Assembly: GCA_002432805.1 (NCBI GenBank)
Contig: DJGV01000017.1
Coordinates: forward strand, 1 to 36,926
Reading direction: 5' to 3'
Length of the DNA stretch: 36,926 nt
Origin: Fervidobacterium sp. UBA5837
GTDB taxonomy: Bacteria; Thermotogota; Thermotogae; Thermotogales; Fervidobacteriaceae
The position numbers and the translations under genes are program-made. Shown in pieces: positions 16,694 to 24,592 of this stretch; position 1 is the first letter of the stretch; the number at the start of each line of letters is the position of its first letter. The notes under the pieces were generated by a model that searched no databases, was not told where the DNA came from, and was given only the letters and a program-made list of their open reading frames with translations.

Positions 16694-18046
16694 ATGGACA
16701 AAACTGTGCTTAAATTCGGTGGTTCAAATCTAAGACTGCGGAGTGATCTTTCAACGATACTACAAGTAGTCAGAATGTACAATGAGCCACTTGTCATAGT
16801 TGTTTCTGCGCTAAATGGAGTTACAAATTTGCTGATTAATGCTGTGAAGAATATAGGAACGCTCGATGTAGATGGTTTTCTATCCCATCTCTATTCCATG
16901 TATTGTGAGTTCCTTGGTGAAGAATTTGCTCCACTAAAGGAGAGAGTGTATCAAATACGAAATATGCTCATTGGCACACAATTGATAGGAGAGGTACCTG
17001 ATTTTGTCCACGACTACGTTGTAAGTCACGGTGAGAGATGCTCTTCTCTTTTGTTGAAACAGTATTTGAACAAAATGGGTCTGAATTTCGAAGAAGCACT
17101 GCCTGAACAATTTGGACTTGTAACGGATGGTAAATTCAATGGTGCTTCTGTAGATTTGACCACCAGTGAGAAGAATTTAAAGGAATATTTCAAGAAAGAT
17201 AGAAACTACGTGGTCCCAGGTTTTTATGGCATGTATGAAAACAAAGTCACAATACTCGGGCGTGGTGGAAGTGATTACTCTGCAACTTGCATTGCGTATT
17301 GCATTGATGCAAAGAGGGTTGACTTGTACAAAGACGTTTCCGGATTCATGACAAGCGATCCAAAAATTGTAACTGGCGTCAAATCGGTTGAAAAGCTAAA
17401 CTACGATGAAGCAGCCGAGTTGTCATATTTCGGTGCAAAGATATTGCACCATGCAGCTGTAGACCCTGTAAGAAAGAAGAAGATACCACTCTATGTGTAC
17501 AACATAAATTCATTCACTTCTATCGAAAATCCAGATACGATAATCTCTTCAGATGCGTTCGTAACGGAATCTATCGTGAAGAGTATTTCGTTCACAGATG
17601 ATGTGGCTATCATCCAATTCAAAGGGTCCAATGTCGGGCGTGTTCCAGGAATTTTGGGATTTATTGCCTCAACACTTGGGAACGAAGGTGTAAACATAAA
17701 ATCTGTAGTAACTGCACAGACAAGTATAAACGTGCTCATCTCTAGCCACGATGTGGAGCGCAGTCAACGAATAACGTCGCGAATGAAAATCGCTGAAGTT
17801 GAGGACATTTGCTACAAGACAGGTATTTCATTGATTGCAGCCGTTGGAGATGGCATCTTGAAAAGGCATGGCGTAGCTGCGCGAATCTTTTCCGCTGTCT
17901 CAAAACAGTGTGTTAATGTAGAAATGATTTCTGCAGGTGCGTCTGATGTAACAACATATTTCATAGTCAATAGTGAAGATAGAGAAAAAGCTTTGAAGGC
18001 CATACACGGGGAATTTTTTGGGGGTGACGTATTTGAAAGACATTGA
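16694..18046 (+). CDS. lysC: aspartate kinase (monofunctional, ACT-regulated)
   Basis: Phosphorylates aspartate to aspartyl phosphate, the entry to lysine, threonine and methionine synthesis. The 450-residue protein has the N-terminal KFGGSN motif, VVSALNGVTNLL, the substrate/ATP motifs GRGGSDYSAT and TSDPKIV, and two C-terminal ACT domains (about 300-450; GNEGVNIKSVVTAQTS is one) that normally bind an inhibitory amino acid. ATG at 16694 is chosen for the GAGGAG eight bases upstream; the open frame extends 19 codons further without a ribosome site. It is the first gene of the five-gene operon, and its end overlaps the HcyBio start by 14 bases. Its place next to homocysteine genes suggests a methionine-dedicated isozyme, an inference. 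No asd gene is in the window. Confidence 0.95.
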   Translation: MDKTVLKFGGSNLRLRSDLSTILQVVRMYNEPLVIVVSALNGVTNLLINAVKNIGTLDVDGFLSHLYSMYCEFLGEEFAPLKERVYQIRNMLIGTQLIGEVPDFVHDYVVSHGERCSSLLLKQYLNKMGLNFEEALPEQFGLVTDGKFNGASVDLTTSEKNLKEYFKKDRNYVVPGFYGMYENKVTILGRGGSDYSATCIAYCIDAKRVDLYKDVSGFMTSDPKIVTGVKSVEKLNYDEAAELSYFGAKILHHAAVDPVRKKKIPLYVYNINSFTSIENPDTIISSDAFVTESIVKSISFTDDVAIIQFKGSNVGRVPGILGFIASTLGNEGVNIKSVVTAQTSINVLISSHDVERSQRITSRMKIAEVEDICYKTGISLIAAVGDGILKRHGVAARIFSAVSKQCVNVEMISAGASDVTTYFIVNSEDREKALKAIHGEFFGGDVFERH

Positions 18047-19364
18047 GGAGATCAACGAGAAGATCAAGCGTGGTGATGCGGTTATCTTGACTGCTGAAGA
18101 GGTAGTTAAGATGGCTAAAGAGTCGAGTGTGAGAGAGGTAGCACAAAAGGTAGATGTTGTGACAACGGCTACCTTTGCACCCATGTGCTCAAGCGGTGCA
18201 TTTATAAATTTCGGACATACTACCCCACCCATGCGTATGGAGAAGATAGAGTTATCCGGAGTTGAGGTATATGGTGGTCTTGCTGCAGCCGATGGATACA
18301 TAGGTGCCACTCAAGAATCAAAAGATGATAAGACGTTTGGCGGTGCACATCTGATAGAATCATTGATAAGAGGTGAAGACCTCTATTTAAAGGTCTTTGG
18401 AAAGGGCACCGATTGTTACCCAAGAAAAGAGTTTGAAGGTTATGTAAATAGAGACATGATCAACGATTTTTTTCTTTTTAATCCAAGGAATGCTTACCAA
18501 AATTATGCTGCTGCAACAAATGGTTCTGAGGGAATCATATATACGTACATGGGTAAGTTGTTGCCACATTTCGGTAATGTGACTTATTCTACTTCCGGGG
18601 AGTTGAGTCCGCTCTTAAAAGACCCCCATCTCTTAACCATTGGACTTGGAACGAGAATATTTCTGTGTGGCGGAGTGGGATACGTCGTATGGCCCGGGAC
18701 TCAATTCAAAAACGATGTGAAGACGAACAAACACGGCATACCAGTCAATGGTTCAAGAACGTTGGCAGTTGTAGGCAATGCAAAGAAAATGAATCCACGA
18801 TACATAAGGGCTGCCTATTTTAAAAATTACGGTGTGACGATCTTTATTGGAATCGGTGTACCGATTCCTGTACTTGATGAAGAAATCGCATACTACGTCT
18901 CACGCAGTAACGAAGATATTGAGACTGAACTTGAAGACTACGGCAGATGGGATAAGCCCGTAATTGGCCGTTACAGTTATGCACAGCTTAGATCAGGTTG
19001 GATTGAGCTAGATGGTGAGAAGGTAAAGACATCTTCCCTTTCAAGTTTGACGATGGCACGAGAAATTGCAAGCGAGTTGAAAGATTGGATCGAAGGCGGC
19101 AGTTTCTTGCTCACTAAACCTGTTGAATTGTTTAATGAAAAGCGGTCTGTCAAAAAACTGGCTAAGAAGTTGGAGAAGAGTGAGTATAGTACAAAAACTA
19201 GTGAGTTGCTCTGTGTTAACTGTGGAGCGTGCATAAGTTTGTGCGGTTCGGATGCACTCACGTTTGTCGATGGCAAATTTGGATTTGATAAGGAAAAGTG
19301 TACGTTATGCGGTCTATGTTCTGATGCTTGTCCAGTGGGGGTGAAGCTGCCTCCAAATGCTTGA
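18033..19364 (+). CDS. homocysteine biosynthesis protein (HcyBio/DUF39) fused to a 2[4Fe-4S] ferredoxin domain
   Basis: COG1900 protein. In methanogens this family, with a ferredoxin-type partner, converts aspartate semialdehyde and sulfide to homocysteine. The 443 residues hold the DUF39 domain (about 1-385) with two cysteines in conserved settings: Cys52 in FAPMCSSGAF and Cys128 in GKGTDCYPRKEF. From memory these correspond to the two catalytic cysteines of Methanosarcina MA1821. The C-terminus (about 393-440) has CVNCGACISLC and CTLCGLCSDACP, eight cysteines for two [4Fe-4S] clusters, so the electron-transfer partner is fused on. TTG at 18033 is preferred, with GGGGGTG six bases upstream; it overlaps lysC by 14 bases. 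The operon partners lysC, metF and metH strongly support the pathway role. Confidence 0.87.
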   Translation: MKDIEEINEKIKRGDAVILTAEEVVKMAKESSVREVAQKVDVVTTATFAPMCSSGAFINFGHTTPPMRMEKIELSGVEVYGGLAAADGYIGATQESKDDKTFGGAHLIESLIRGEDLYLKVFGKGTDCYPRKEFEGYVNRDMINDFFLFNPRNAYQNYAAATNGSEGIIYTYMGKLLPHFGNVTYSTSGELSPLLKDPHLLTIGLGTRIFLCGGVGYVVWPGTQFKNDVKTNKHGIPVNGSRTLAVVGNAKKMNPRYIRAAYFKNYGVTIFIGIGVPIPVLDEEIAYYVSRSNEDIETELEDYGRWDKPVIGRYSYAQLRSGWIELDGEKVKTSSLSSLTMAREIASELKDWIEGGSFLLTKPVELFNEKRSVKKLAKKLEKSEYSTKTSELLCVNCGACISLCGSDALTFVDGKFGFDKEKCTLCGLCSDACPVGVKLPPNA

Positions 19365-20106
19365 GACGGATCGCTTCTACAGGAATTGGCACAATGGTAG
19401 ATTCACAGGATTTACAATAAGATATAAGGAAACAGACCTCTGGATCGGTGTGGACATCTTCAATAGAAACATGTTAGAAGATACTTATGCTCTTGTTGTC
19501 AAATTACGAGAAGAAATTGAATTAACCATAGACAGAAATCCAGCTTTCTTAACTTCATTTGAACCTCTCAATCTCAACGATGACATAAATAGACCAGAAG
19601 TTATTAGGCAGATGCTATTTGCTTCTACTGTTGCATCTGTGGGACCGATGGCGGCAGTAGCCGGTGCAATTGCACAAGAAGTAGGGAAGTTCTTGTTAGA
19701 CAAATTTCATTGCAAAGAGGTCATCGTTGAAAATGGTGGTGATATATTCATCGAGAATACTGAGCCGATAACAACTGCCATATATGCTGGTAACTCCCCA
19801 CTATCTGGCAAAATCGGATTGGAAATACCGCCCGGAATGCACGGTGTATGCACATCCTCCGGTACAGTTGGACATTCATTTAGCTTTGGAAAGGCAGATG
19901 CTGTAACTATTGTATGCGATTCGGCAAGTATCTCGGATGCATTTGCAACAGCTTATTGTAACAAGGTAAATGGTGAGGAAGATATAGAAGAAGTTTTGAA
20001 ATCTGGTTTAAACGAGTATGTTCAGACAATTGTCATCGTCTACAAGGATAAACTTGGCATTGCAGGAAAACACAAGATAAAGTTGATAGAAGAGTCAAGT
20101 AGTTAA
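19357..20106 (+). CDS. UPF0280 family protein (COG2122, ApbE-like fold)
   Basis: 249-residue member of UPF0280, a family with an ApbE-like fold. Recognisable segments are FASTVASVGPMAAVAGAIAQ, the glycine-rich ENGGDIFI, and the C-terminal GIPPG-like EIPPGMHGVCTSSGTVGHS followed by DSASISDAFATA. Its function is not settled; in Methanosarcina a COG2122 protein has been associated with persulfide handling and homocysteine or cysteine formation (from memory). Here the ATG overlaps the end of the HcyBio gene by eight bases, so the two are translationally coupled, which supports joint action. Cysteines occur at KFHCKEV, HGVCTSS, VCDSAS and AYCNKV and could carry sulfur; this is inference. metF follows at 20127. 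Confidence 0.82.
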   Translation: MLETDRFYRNWHNGRFTGFTIRYKETDLWIGVDIFNRNMLEDTYALVVKLREEIELTIDRNPAFLTSFEPLNLNDDINRPEVIRQMLFASTVASVGPMAAVAGAIAQEVGKFLLDKFHCKEVIVENGGDIFIENTEPITTAIYAGNSPLSGKIGLEIPPGMHGVCTSSGTVGHSFSFGKADAVTIVCDSASISDAFATAYCNKVNGEEDIEEVLKSGLNEYVQTIVIVYKDKLGIAGKHKIKLIEESSS

Positions 20107-20126
20107 GTGTGGAAAGAGGTGACTGT

Positions 20127-21068
20127 GTGAAAGTAATTGATAAGATAAACGAAGGACAAGTCTTGTCTATAGAGATTCTACCGCCAAATAGAGGACAAGA
20201 TATCGAAGAGATATACTCTGCTTTAGACCAACTGATGCAATATCCGATAAATTTCATCAACGTCACAAGACATGCACCAGAAATGACGTATGTAGAATTG
20301 AACGAACGAATTGTAAAGGTGCCAAAAGTCAAAAGGCCCGGTACAGTGGGAATAACTGCTGCTTTGATGAGACGTTACAACGTCGATGTTGTTCCACACG
20401 TGCTTTGTTATGGAATGAATAAGTATCAAATAGAAGATATGCTCATAGATTTGAATCTAATTGGTGTGGAAAATCTATTTGTCATACGCGGCGAGTACGA
20501 GAATCAATCTGCAGAGGTTGAAAAGGAAAGTTATCGGCATGCAAGTGAACTGGTAAAGCAGATTTCCAACATGAACAAGTGTGAGTACCTGTACCCATGC
20601 GAGAATGCACATCCTACGAATTTTTGTATAGGAGTTGCAGGCTATCCGGAAAAGCATTTCGAATCCCCTAATTTGGAAGAAGATATGAGACATCTCAAAG
20701 AAAAGGTAGATATGGGCGCACATTACATCATCACCCAAATGGTCTTCGATGTCAATGTCTACAAAAGGTTTGTCGAGATGGCACGTGCACTTTCTATCAA
20801 CGTACCCATAATTCCTGGAATAAAGCCGATTGTGAGTTTGAAATCTATCTACAGCATACCAAGAAAGTTCTTCGTCAATATACCAGAACCGTTTGTTCAT
20901 GAGATGCAGGAAGCTAAGACGGAGAAAGAGGAATTTCACATAGGAGTGGATTATACGGCAAAACTTGTAGAAGAGCTGCTCAATTATGGTGCACCGGGTA
21001 TCCATGTCTTTACCATGGGTAGAGGCCAATCAACCAAGGCAGTATTTGAGAGAGTTTTTGGAAAATAA
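20127..21068 (+). CDS. metF: 5,10-methylenetetrahydrofolate reductase
   Basis: Flavoprotein that reduces methylene-tetrahydrofolate to methyl-tetrahydrofolate, the methyl donor for MetH. The 313-residue TIM-barrel protein has the catalytic Glu in SIEILPP (E. coli MetF has FEFFPP), NVTRHAP, VPHVLCYG, NLFVIRGEY, the folate/FAD segment GVAGYPEKHFESPN, ITQMVFD and a C-terminal PGIHVFTMGRG. GTG at 20127 is chosen because GAGGTGA lies just upstream; the longer frame from 20109 would include that site. No MetV-type zinc partner is adjacent, so it is not the acetogen MetVF arrangement. It is followed after 26 bases by metH. Confidence 0.93.
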   Translation: MKVIDKINEGQVLSIEILPPNRGQDIEEIYSALDQLMQYPINFINVTRHAPEMTYVELNERIVKVPKVKRPGTVGITAALMRRYNVDVVPHVLCYGMNKYQIEDMLIDLNLIGVENLFVIRGEYENQSAEVEKESYRHASELVKQISNMNKCEYLYPCENAHPTNFCIGVAGYPEKHFESPNLEEDMRHLKEKVDMGAHYIITQMVFDVNVYKRFVEMARALSINVPIIPGIKPIVSLKSIYSIPRKFFVNIPEPFVHEMQEAKTEKEEFHIGVDYTAKLVEELLNYGAPGIHVFTMGRGQSTKAVFERVFGK

Positions 21069-21094
21069 AAAAATCAATGTGGGGAGAGATGACT

Positions 21095-23458
21095 TTGGAT
21101 AGAAAACTCTTTTCTAAGCTCGTAAATGAAAGAATACTATTTATCGATGGCGCATATGGTACAGAATTCTTCAAACGTGGTATCACCAAAGGTAGTGCAC
21201 CGGTAGAATTGCTCAATGTGACCAATCCAGATGCGGTAATCCAACTGCAAGATGAATACGTCAAAGCGGGCGTAGACTTCTTACTAACTAACACGTTCAG
21301 TGCAAATCGTCACAAACTACGCAAGTTGAACTGCGAAGATTCTTTCCGCGACATAAATATCAATGCAGTAAAAATAGCTAAAAAAGCAGCCAATAAGGCA
21401 AGAGAGTACATTGGTAAAGAGGTGTACGTACTTGGTGATATATCGTCAGTTGGCGAGATGGTTGTACCTTTTGGAGAACTCGATTCCACATACGTGTACA
21501 ATGTCTTCAAAGAGCAGGCACAATTGTTGTACGATGGAGGTGTCGATGGATTCATAATAGAAACAATGAGTGATATAAAGGAACTGAAACTCGCTTATCT
21601 TGCGGTGCGCGACGTAACTCAAGACCTTCCATTACTCGTTAGCATGACATTTGAAGAAAACGGTGTTTCTGTGACTGGTACAAGCTTAGAGATTTACGCA
21701 TCACTCTTCAACGACTTGGATATCGACGCCATTGGTATGAACTGCACACTGACAGCTGAACTGATGGTACCACTCGCAAGGAAACTCGCACTCTTCTCGA
21801 AAAAGCCTATTTTCACAGAGCCCAATGCAGGTAAACCAACTCTAACCGCTGGAGAAAGACTGGTGTACAAAACTAGCCCTGAAGAGTTTACAGTGCACAT
21901 AGAAGACCATGTCCAAGTTGGGGTAAACATTGTCGGAGGCTGCTGTGGTACAGGTCCAGAACACATAAATTACATGACAAAACACCTAAAGGACAAAAGA
22001 CCTGTAAAGAGAAATGTCGAAAAATTGGATGTTATTTCGAATAGAACGTACATGGTTAATATCTCGCCATTTTTGATCGTTGGTGAACGAATAAATGCCT
22101 CTGGGAAAAAGAAATTTCAAGAAAAGATACGAAATTTCGATTTTGAGAATGTCTTGAAATTAGCAAGAGAACAGGAAAATGAGGGCGCACAAGTTTTGGA
22201 CGTCAATCTTGGCAACGAGACTTTCCTGAGTAAAGAACATTTCAGAAAAGTGATGGTTGAACTCGATAGGACAGTGAGTATTCCATTGTCTTTGGATATA
22301 CAGAGTGAGGAATTTTTGGAAACGGCACTTTTCGAATATCCAGGCAGACCACTCATCAATTCTTCTAAGGCAACAAAGGAAGAACTTGATAAGAAGATTG
22401 CACTACTAAAGAGATTCGGTGGCGTTCTCATCATTCTCGCAATGGGAAACGACATACCAAAGAGTGCACAAGAAAGATGCAGGATAGGTAAATGGGCAGT
22501 TGAATATGCAATTTCTCAAGGTATAGAGAAGGATAGAATCTTCGTTGATCCATTGGTGTTGCCGTTTGGTGCAAATGAAGATTACAACATCACACTTGAA
22601 ACGATAAGACTCCTTTCAACAGATAAGATAAGGACAAGCATAGGACTATCGAACTTCAGTTTCGGTATGCCAAATCGTGAGAGCCTGAATGCATCACTAC
22701 TTGCATTGGCAATGGAACGAGGGCTTTGCGGTGCCATTATCAACACAGCAGAACAGACAACGATGAACATCTTAAACGGTATGAAGAGAATGCTGAAAAA
22801 AGAGGCTATTGAAACACCCGTGCAAGGTATGGAAAATGAGCTGGTCAAGTTTTTGATTCAAGGTGATGAAATTAGTGCAGACAAGTATATCACCTCACTT
22901 GGCTCAGGTGCGTTACGCATGTCACCGTTGGAAATTGTTCAAGACGTCTTGACGAAGGCCATGGAAGAAATCGGAAAATTGTATGCCAACAACAAGATAT
23001 TTTTACCACACCTCATCTTAGCTGCAGAGACGGTGAAACCGTTATTCACAAAACTAAGTGCAATGATTCCAGAAGGCCAGTCGATAAAGTTGGGAAAAGT
23101 GCTACTGGCAACGGTTGAAGGGGACATACACGACATAGGCAAAAAGATAGTTGGAACGGTATTGGAAAGTGCAGGCTTTGAAGTCATAGACATCGGCAAA
23201 GATGTACCTGCACAAGTCATTCTCCAAAAGACTGTAGAATTGAAGCCAAACATCGTCGGATTATCTGCTATGATGACAACAACTGTCGTCAAAGTGGGTG
23301 AGGTCGTAAAAGCCTTAAAATCTGCAGGAATAGAGTTGCCCATCATTGCAGGTGGCGCTTCCATGAACGAAGAACTTGCGCAGAGATTTAGATGCATCTA
23401 TGGTAAAGATGCACAGCAAGCAGTTGAGATGTGCAAGCAGATTATTGAAAAAAGATAG
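21095..23458 (+). CDS. metH: cobalamin-dependent methionine synthase lacking the reactivation domain
   Basis: Transfers the methyl group of methyl-tetrahydrofolate to homocysteine through cobalamin. Domains in the 787 residues: homocysteine-binding barrel (1-300) with zinc ligands Cys217, Cys283 and Cys284 (MNCTLT, GGCCGTGPEH); pterin-binding barrel (about 320-570; FLIVGERINASG); helical cap (about 575-660); and cobalamin domain with the base-off motif DIHDIG at 677-682, where His679 is the cobalt ligand. The protein ends there, without the SAM-binding activation domain, as in T. maritima TM0268. The missing function is probably supplied by the protein at 13846. TTG at 21095 has GGGGAG eight bases upstream; the ATG at 21077 lies ahead of that site. 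The stop is inside the terminator stem. Confidence 0.95.
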   Translation: MDRKLFSKLVNERILFIDGAYGTEFFKRGITKGSAPVELLNVTNPDAVIQLQDEYVKAGVDFLLTNTFSANRHKLRKLNCEDSFRDININAVKIAKKAANKAREYIGKEVYVLGDISSVGEMVVPFGELDSTYVYNVFKEQAQLLYDGGVDGFIIETMSDIKELKLAYLAVRDVTQDLPLLVSMTFEENGVSVTGTSLEIYASLFNDLDIDAIGMNCTLTAELMVPLARKLALFSKKPIFTEPNAGKPTLTAGERLVYKTSPEEFTVHIEDHVQVGVNIVGGCCGTGPEHINYMTKHLKDKRPVKRNVEKLDVISNRTYMVNISPFLIVGERINASGKKKFQEKIRNFDFENVLKLAREQENEGAQVLDVNLGNETFLSKEHFRKVMVELDRTVSIPLSLDIQSEEFLETALFEYPGRPLINSSKATKEELDKKIALLKRFGGVLIILAMGNDIPKSAQERCRIGKWAVEYAISQGIEKDRIFVDPLVLPFGANEDYNITLETIRLLSTDKIRTSIGLSNFSFGMPNRESLNASLLALAMERGLCGAIINTAEQTTMNILNGMKRMLKKEAIETPVQGMENELVKFLIQGDEISADKYITSLGSGALRMSPLEIVQDVLTKAMEEIGKLYANNKIFLPHLILAAETVKPLFTKLSAMIPEGQSIKLGKVLLATVEGDIHDIGKKIVGTVLESAGFEVIDIGKDVPAQVILQKTVELKPNIVGLSAMMTTTVVKVGEVVKALKSAGIELPIIAGGASMNEELAQRFRCIYGKDAQQAVEMCKQIIEKR

Positions 23459-23484
23459 GGAGGAATAATTTCCTCCCTATCTTT
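23451..23484. terminator. strong bidirectional terminator between metH and the opposing operon
   Basis: A 15-bp perfect stem (23451-23465 with 23470-23484) closes on TAAT. The metH stop codon (23456-23458) lies inside the left arm. On plus it is followed by CTTGATTATT; on minus a run of six T follows the stem. It therefore ends the methionine operon and, on minus, the six-gene operon whose last stop is at 23510. Confidence 0.85.
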
Positions 23485-23509
23485 CTTGATTATTACGTAT
23501 TCGATATTC

Positions 23510-23878
23510 CTAGGATTTCTTCGTATAGTAATCTCCAAGTACATCGAAAAGTGTATCCAGTTCAGCAATTCTCTTGGACTTTTCCTGTTCATCAAGGTCT
23601 GATGACTGAAGCCATTTCCTTATGAGATAGTATCTGTAGGATGCCTCCGGATAACCGTCAGAGGGTGATAGTCCAAATGTTTTAAATGCTTTTTTAAGCA
23701 TCTCGTCGTTTACGTTATCTGACGGAGCACCATTTCTTCTTACTTTTCTTTGATTACCAACATCCATTTCAGATTCTGGAGATGTTATAATTCTAAAAAT
23801 CAGTATGAGTGCATAAATAAGTAGAAATATCGCAATCAGTTGGAGTATGAAAAATACTACACCGAAAGTAATCGCCAT
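23510..23878 (-). CDS. small membrane-anchored protein with degenerate J-like domain
   Basis: 122 residues, not a recognised family. One strongly hydrophobic segment (about 5-31) anchors it; a charged linker follows; the C-terminal 60 residues (59-118) are helical and align with the end of the neighbour at 23940. Shared pattern: KAF, LxPs, Y, S.RYY, K, EEK, ELD, a final hydrophobic helix and YY/YF with K.S at the end. The layout resembles a J domain (three helices) but the HPD tripeptide is absent; the matching place reads RKWLQSS. ATG at 23878 has GGAGT seven bases upstream. It is the last gene before the terminator. The function is unknown; the J-like reading is an inference from pattern. 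Confidence 0.7.
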   Translation of the reverse strand: MAITFGVVFFILQLIAIFLLIYALILIFRIITSPESEMDVGNQRKVRRNGAPSDNVNDEMLKKAFKTFGLSPSDGYPEASYRYYLIRKWLQSSDLDEQEKSKRIAELDTLFDVLGDYYTKKS

Positions 23879-23939
23879 ATAATCAACTCCCTAAAGTCCT
23901 ATTTAACTTCGTGGAGTGCATTGTAACAATAGTACTTTT

Positions 23940-24545
23940 CTAAGAATTCTTCGAAAAATATTCCGTGATTATGTTGTATGCCCTTTCTAATTCATCGAGT
24001 TCTCTTTGTTTTTCTTCTTCACTGATCTTCTTTTGATGTGCTTTCTTTGTCAGTTCGTAATATCTCTCACTAACTTGAGTATAAGTTGAATTTGGATTAA
24101 GATTGAGATGTAAAAAGGCCTTGTAAACGTCTTCACTTTTCAAACCATTACTTTCTTTGTCCCTTTCGTAAGTATCCGCGAATGCTTCTATCTCATCTTG
24201 CTCATTTGAATAATAGTTTTGTTCATCTTGCAAATCTGATTTTTCTGCTTTTTGAGAATTATATTGTGAGGTGCTCTCACCTCTCATACTTTCTTGATTC
24301 TTCTGGACAGATTTTGCCTTGTCATTTTCACTGTTTCCTGATCCCTTTTTCGATCTCGCAGCTATGGAATATATGACAAAAAAGATGAAAAAGATGAAAA
24401 GAATACCAAAGAATGAAGAGAATCCGGGAACAAGTATCCTAAAGTTGAAAAATACGGATGACATTATTATGAGAATAAAAAACAACAAGAAAAAGAAGTA
24501 GAAGAAACATCCAATAACTTTCCCAAAAGAATTCTTCTCAGCCAT
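23940..24545 (-). CDS. membrane protein with C-terminal J-like domain lacking HPD
   Basis: 201 residues of no recognised family. Two very Phe-rich hydrophobic segments (about 10-31 and 40-61), then a polar Ser/Gln/Glu-rich linker (65-135), then a J-like helical unit (138-198). In it, ERYYELTKKAHQKK fits helix II of a J domain, with His170-Gln-Lys where HPD is expected, and ELDELERAYNIITEY fits helix III. Without HPD it should not stimulate DnaK ATPase. It is a tandem paralogue of the 122-residue protein downstream, which has only one membrane segment. ATG at 24545 follows GAAGGTG. It probably belongs to the same operon as the genes upstream to gltX. Confidence 0.72.
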   Translation of the reverse strand: MAEKNSFGKVIGCFFYFFFLLFFILIIMSSVFFNFRILVPGFSSFFGILFIFFIFFVIYSIAARSKKGSGNSENDKAKSVQKNQESMRGESTSQYNSQKAEKSDLQDEQNYYSNEQDEIEAFADTYERDKESNGLKSEDVYKAFLHLNLNPNSTYTQVSERYYELTKKAHQKKISEEEKQRELDELERAYNIITEYFSKNS

Positions 24546-24592
24546 TATGGCACCTTCTGTCTTACGTTTTTTGATTACTCAAATTGCCCAAA

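Noticed and set aside
16528..16713. 61-codon open frame upstream of lysC
   Set aside because: It spans the promoter and ribosome site of lysC and ends in a Cys/Lys-rich peptide unlike any protein; no ribosome site of its own.
20475..21029. 184-codon open frame on minus opposite metF
   Set aside because: Antisense to a clear MetF; the translation is His/Cys/Leu-rich with no family features or ribosome site.
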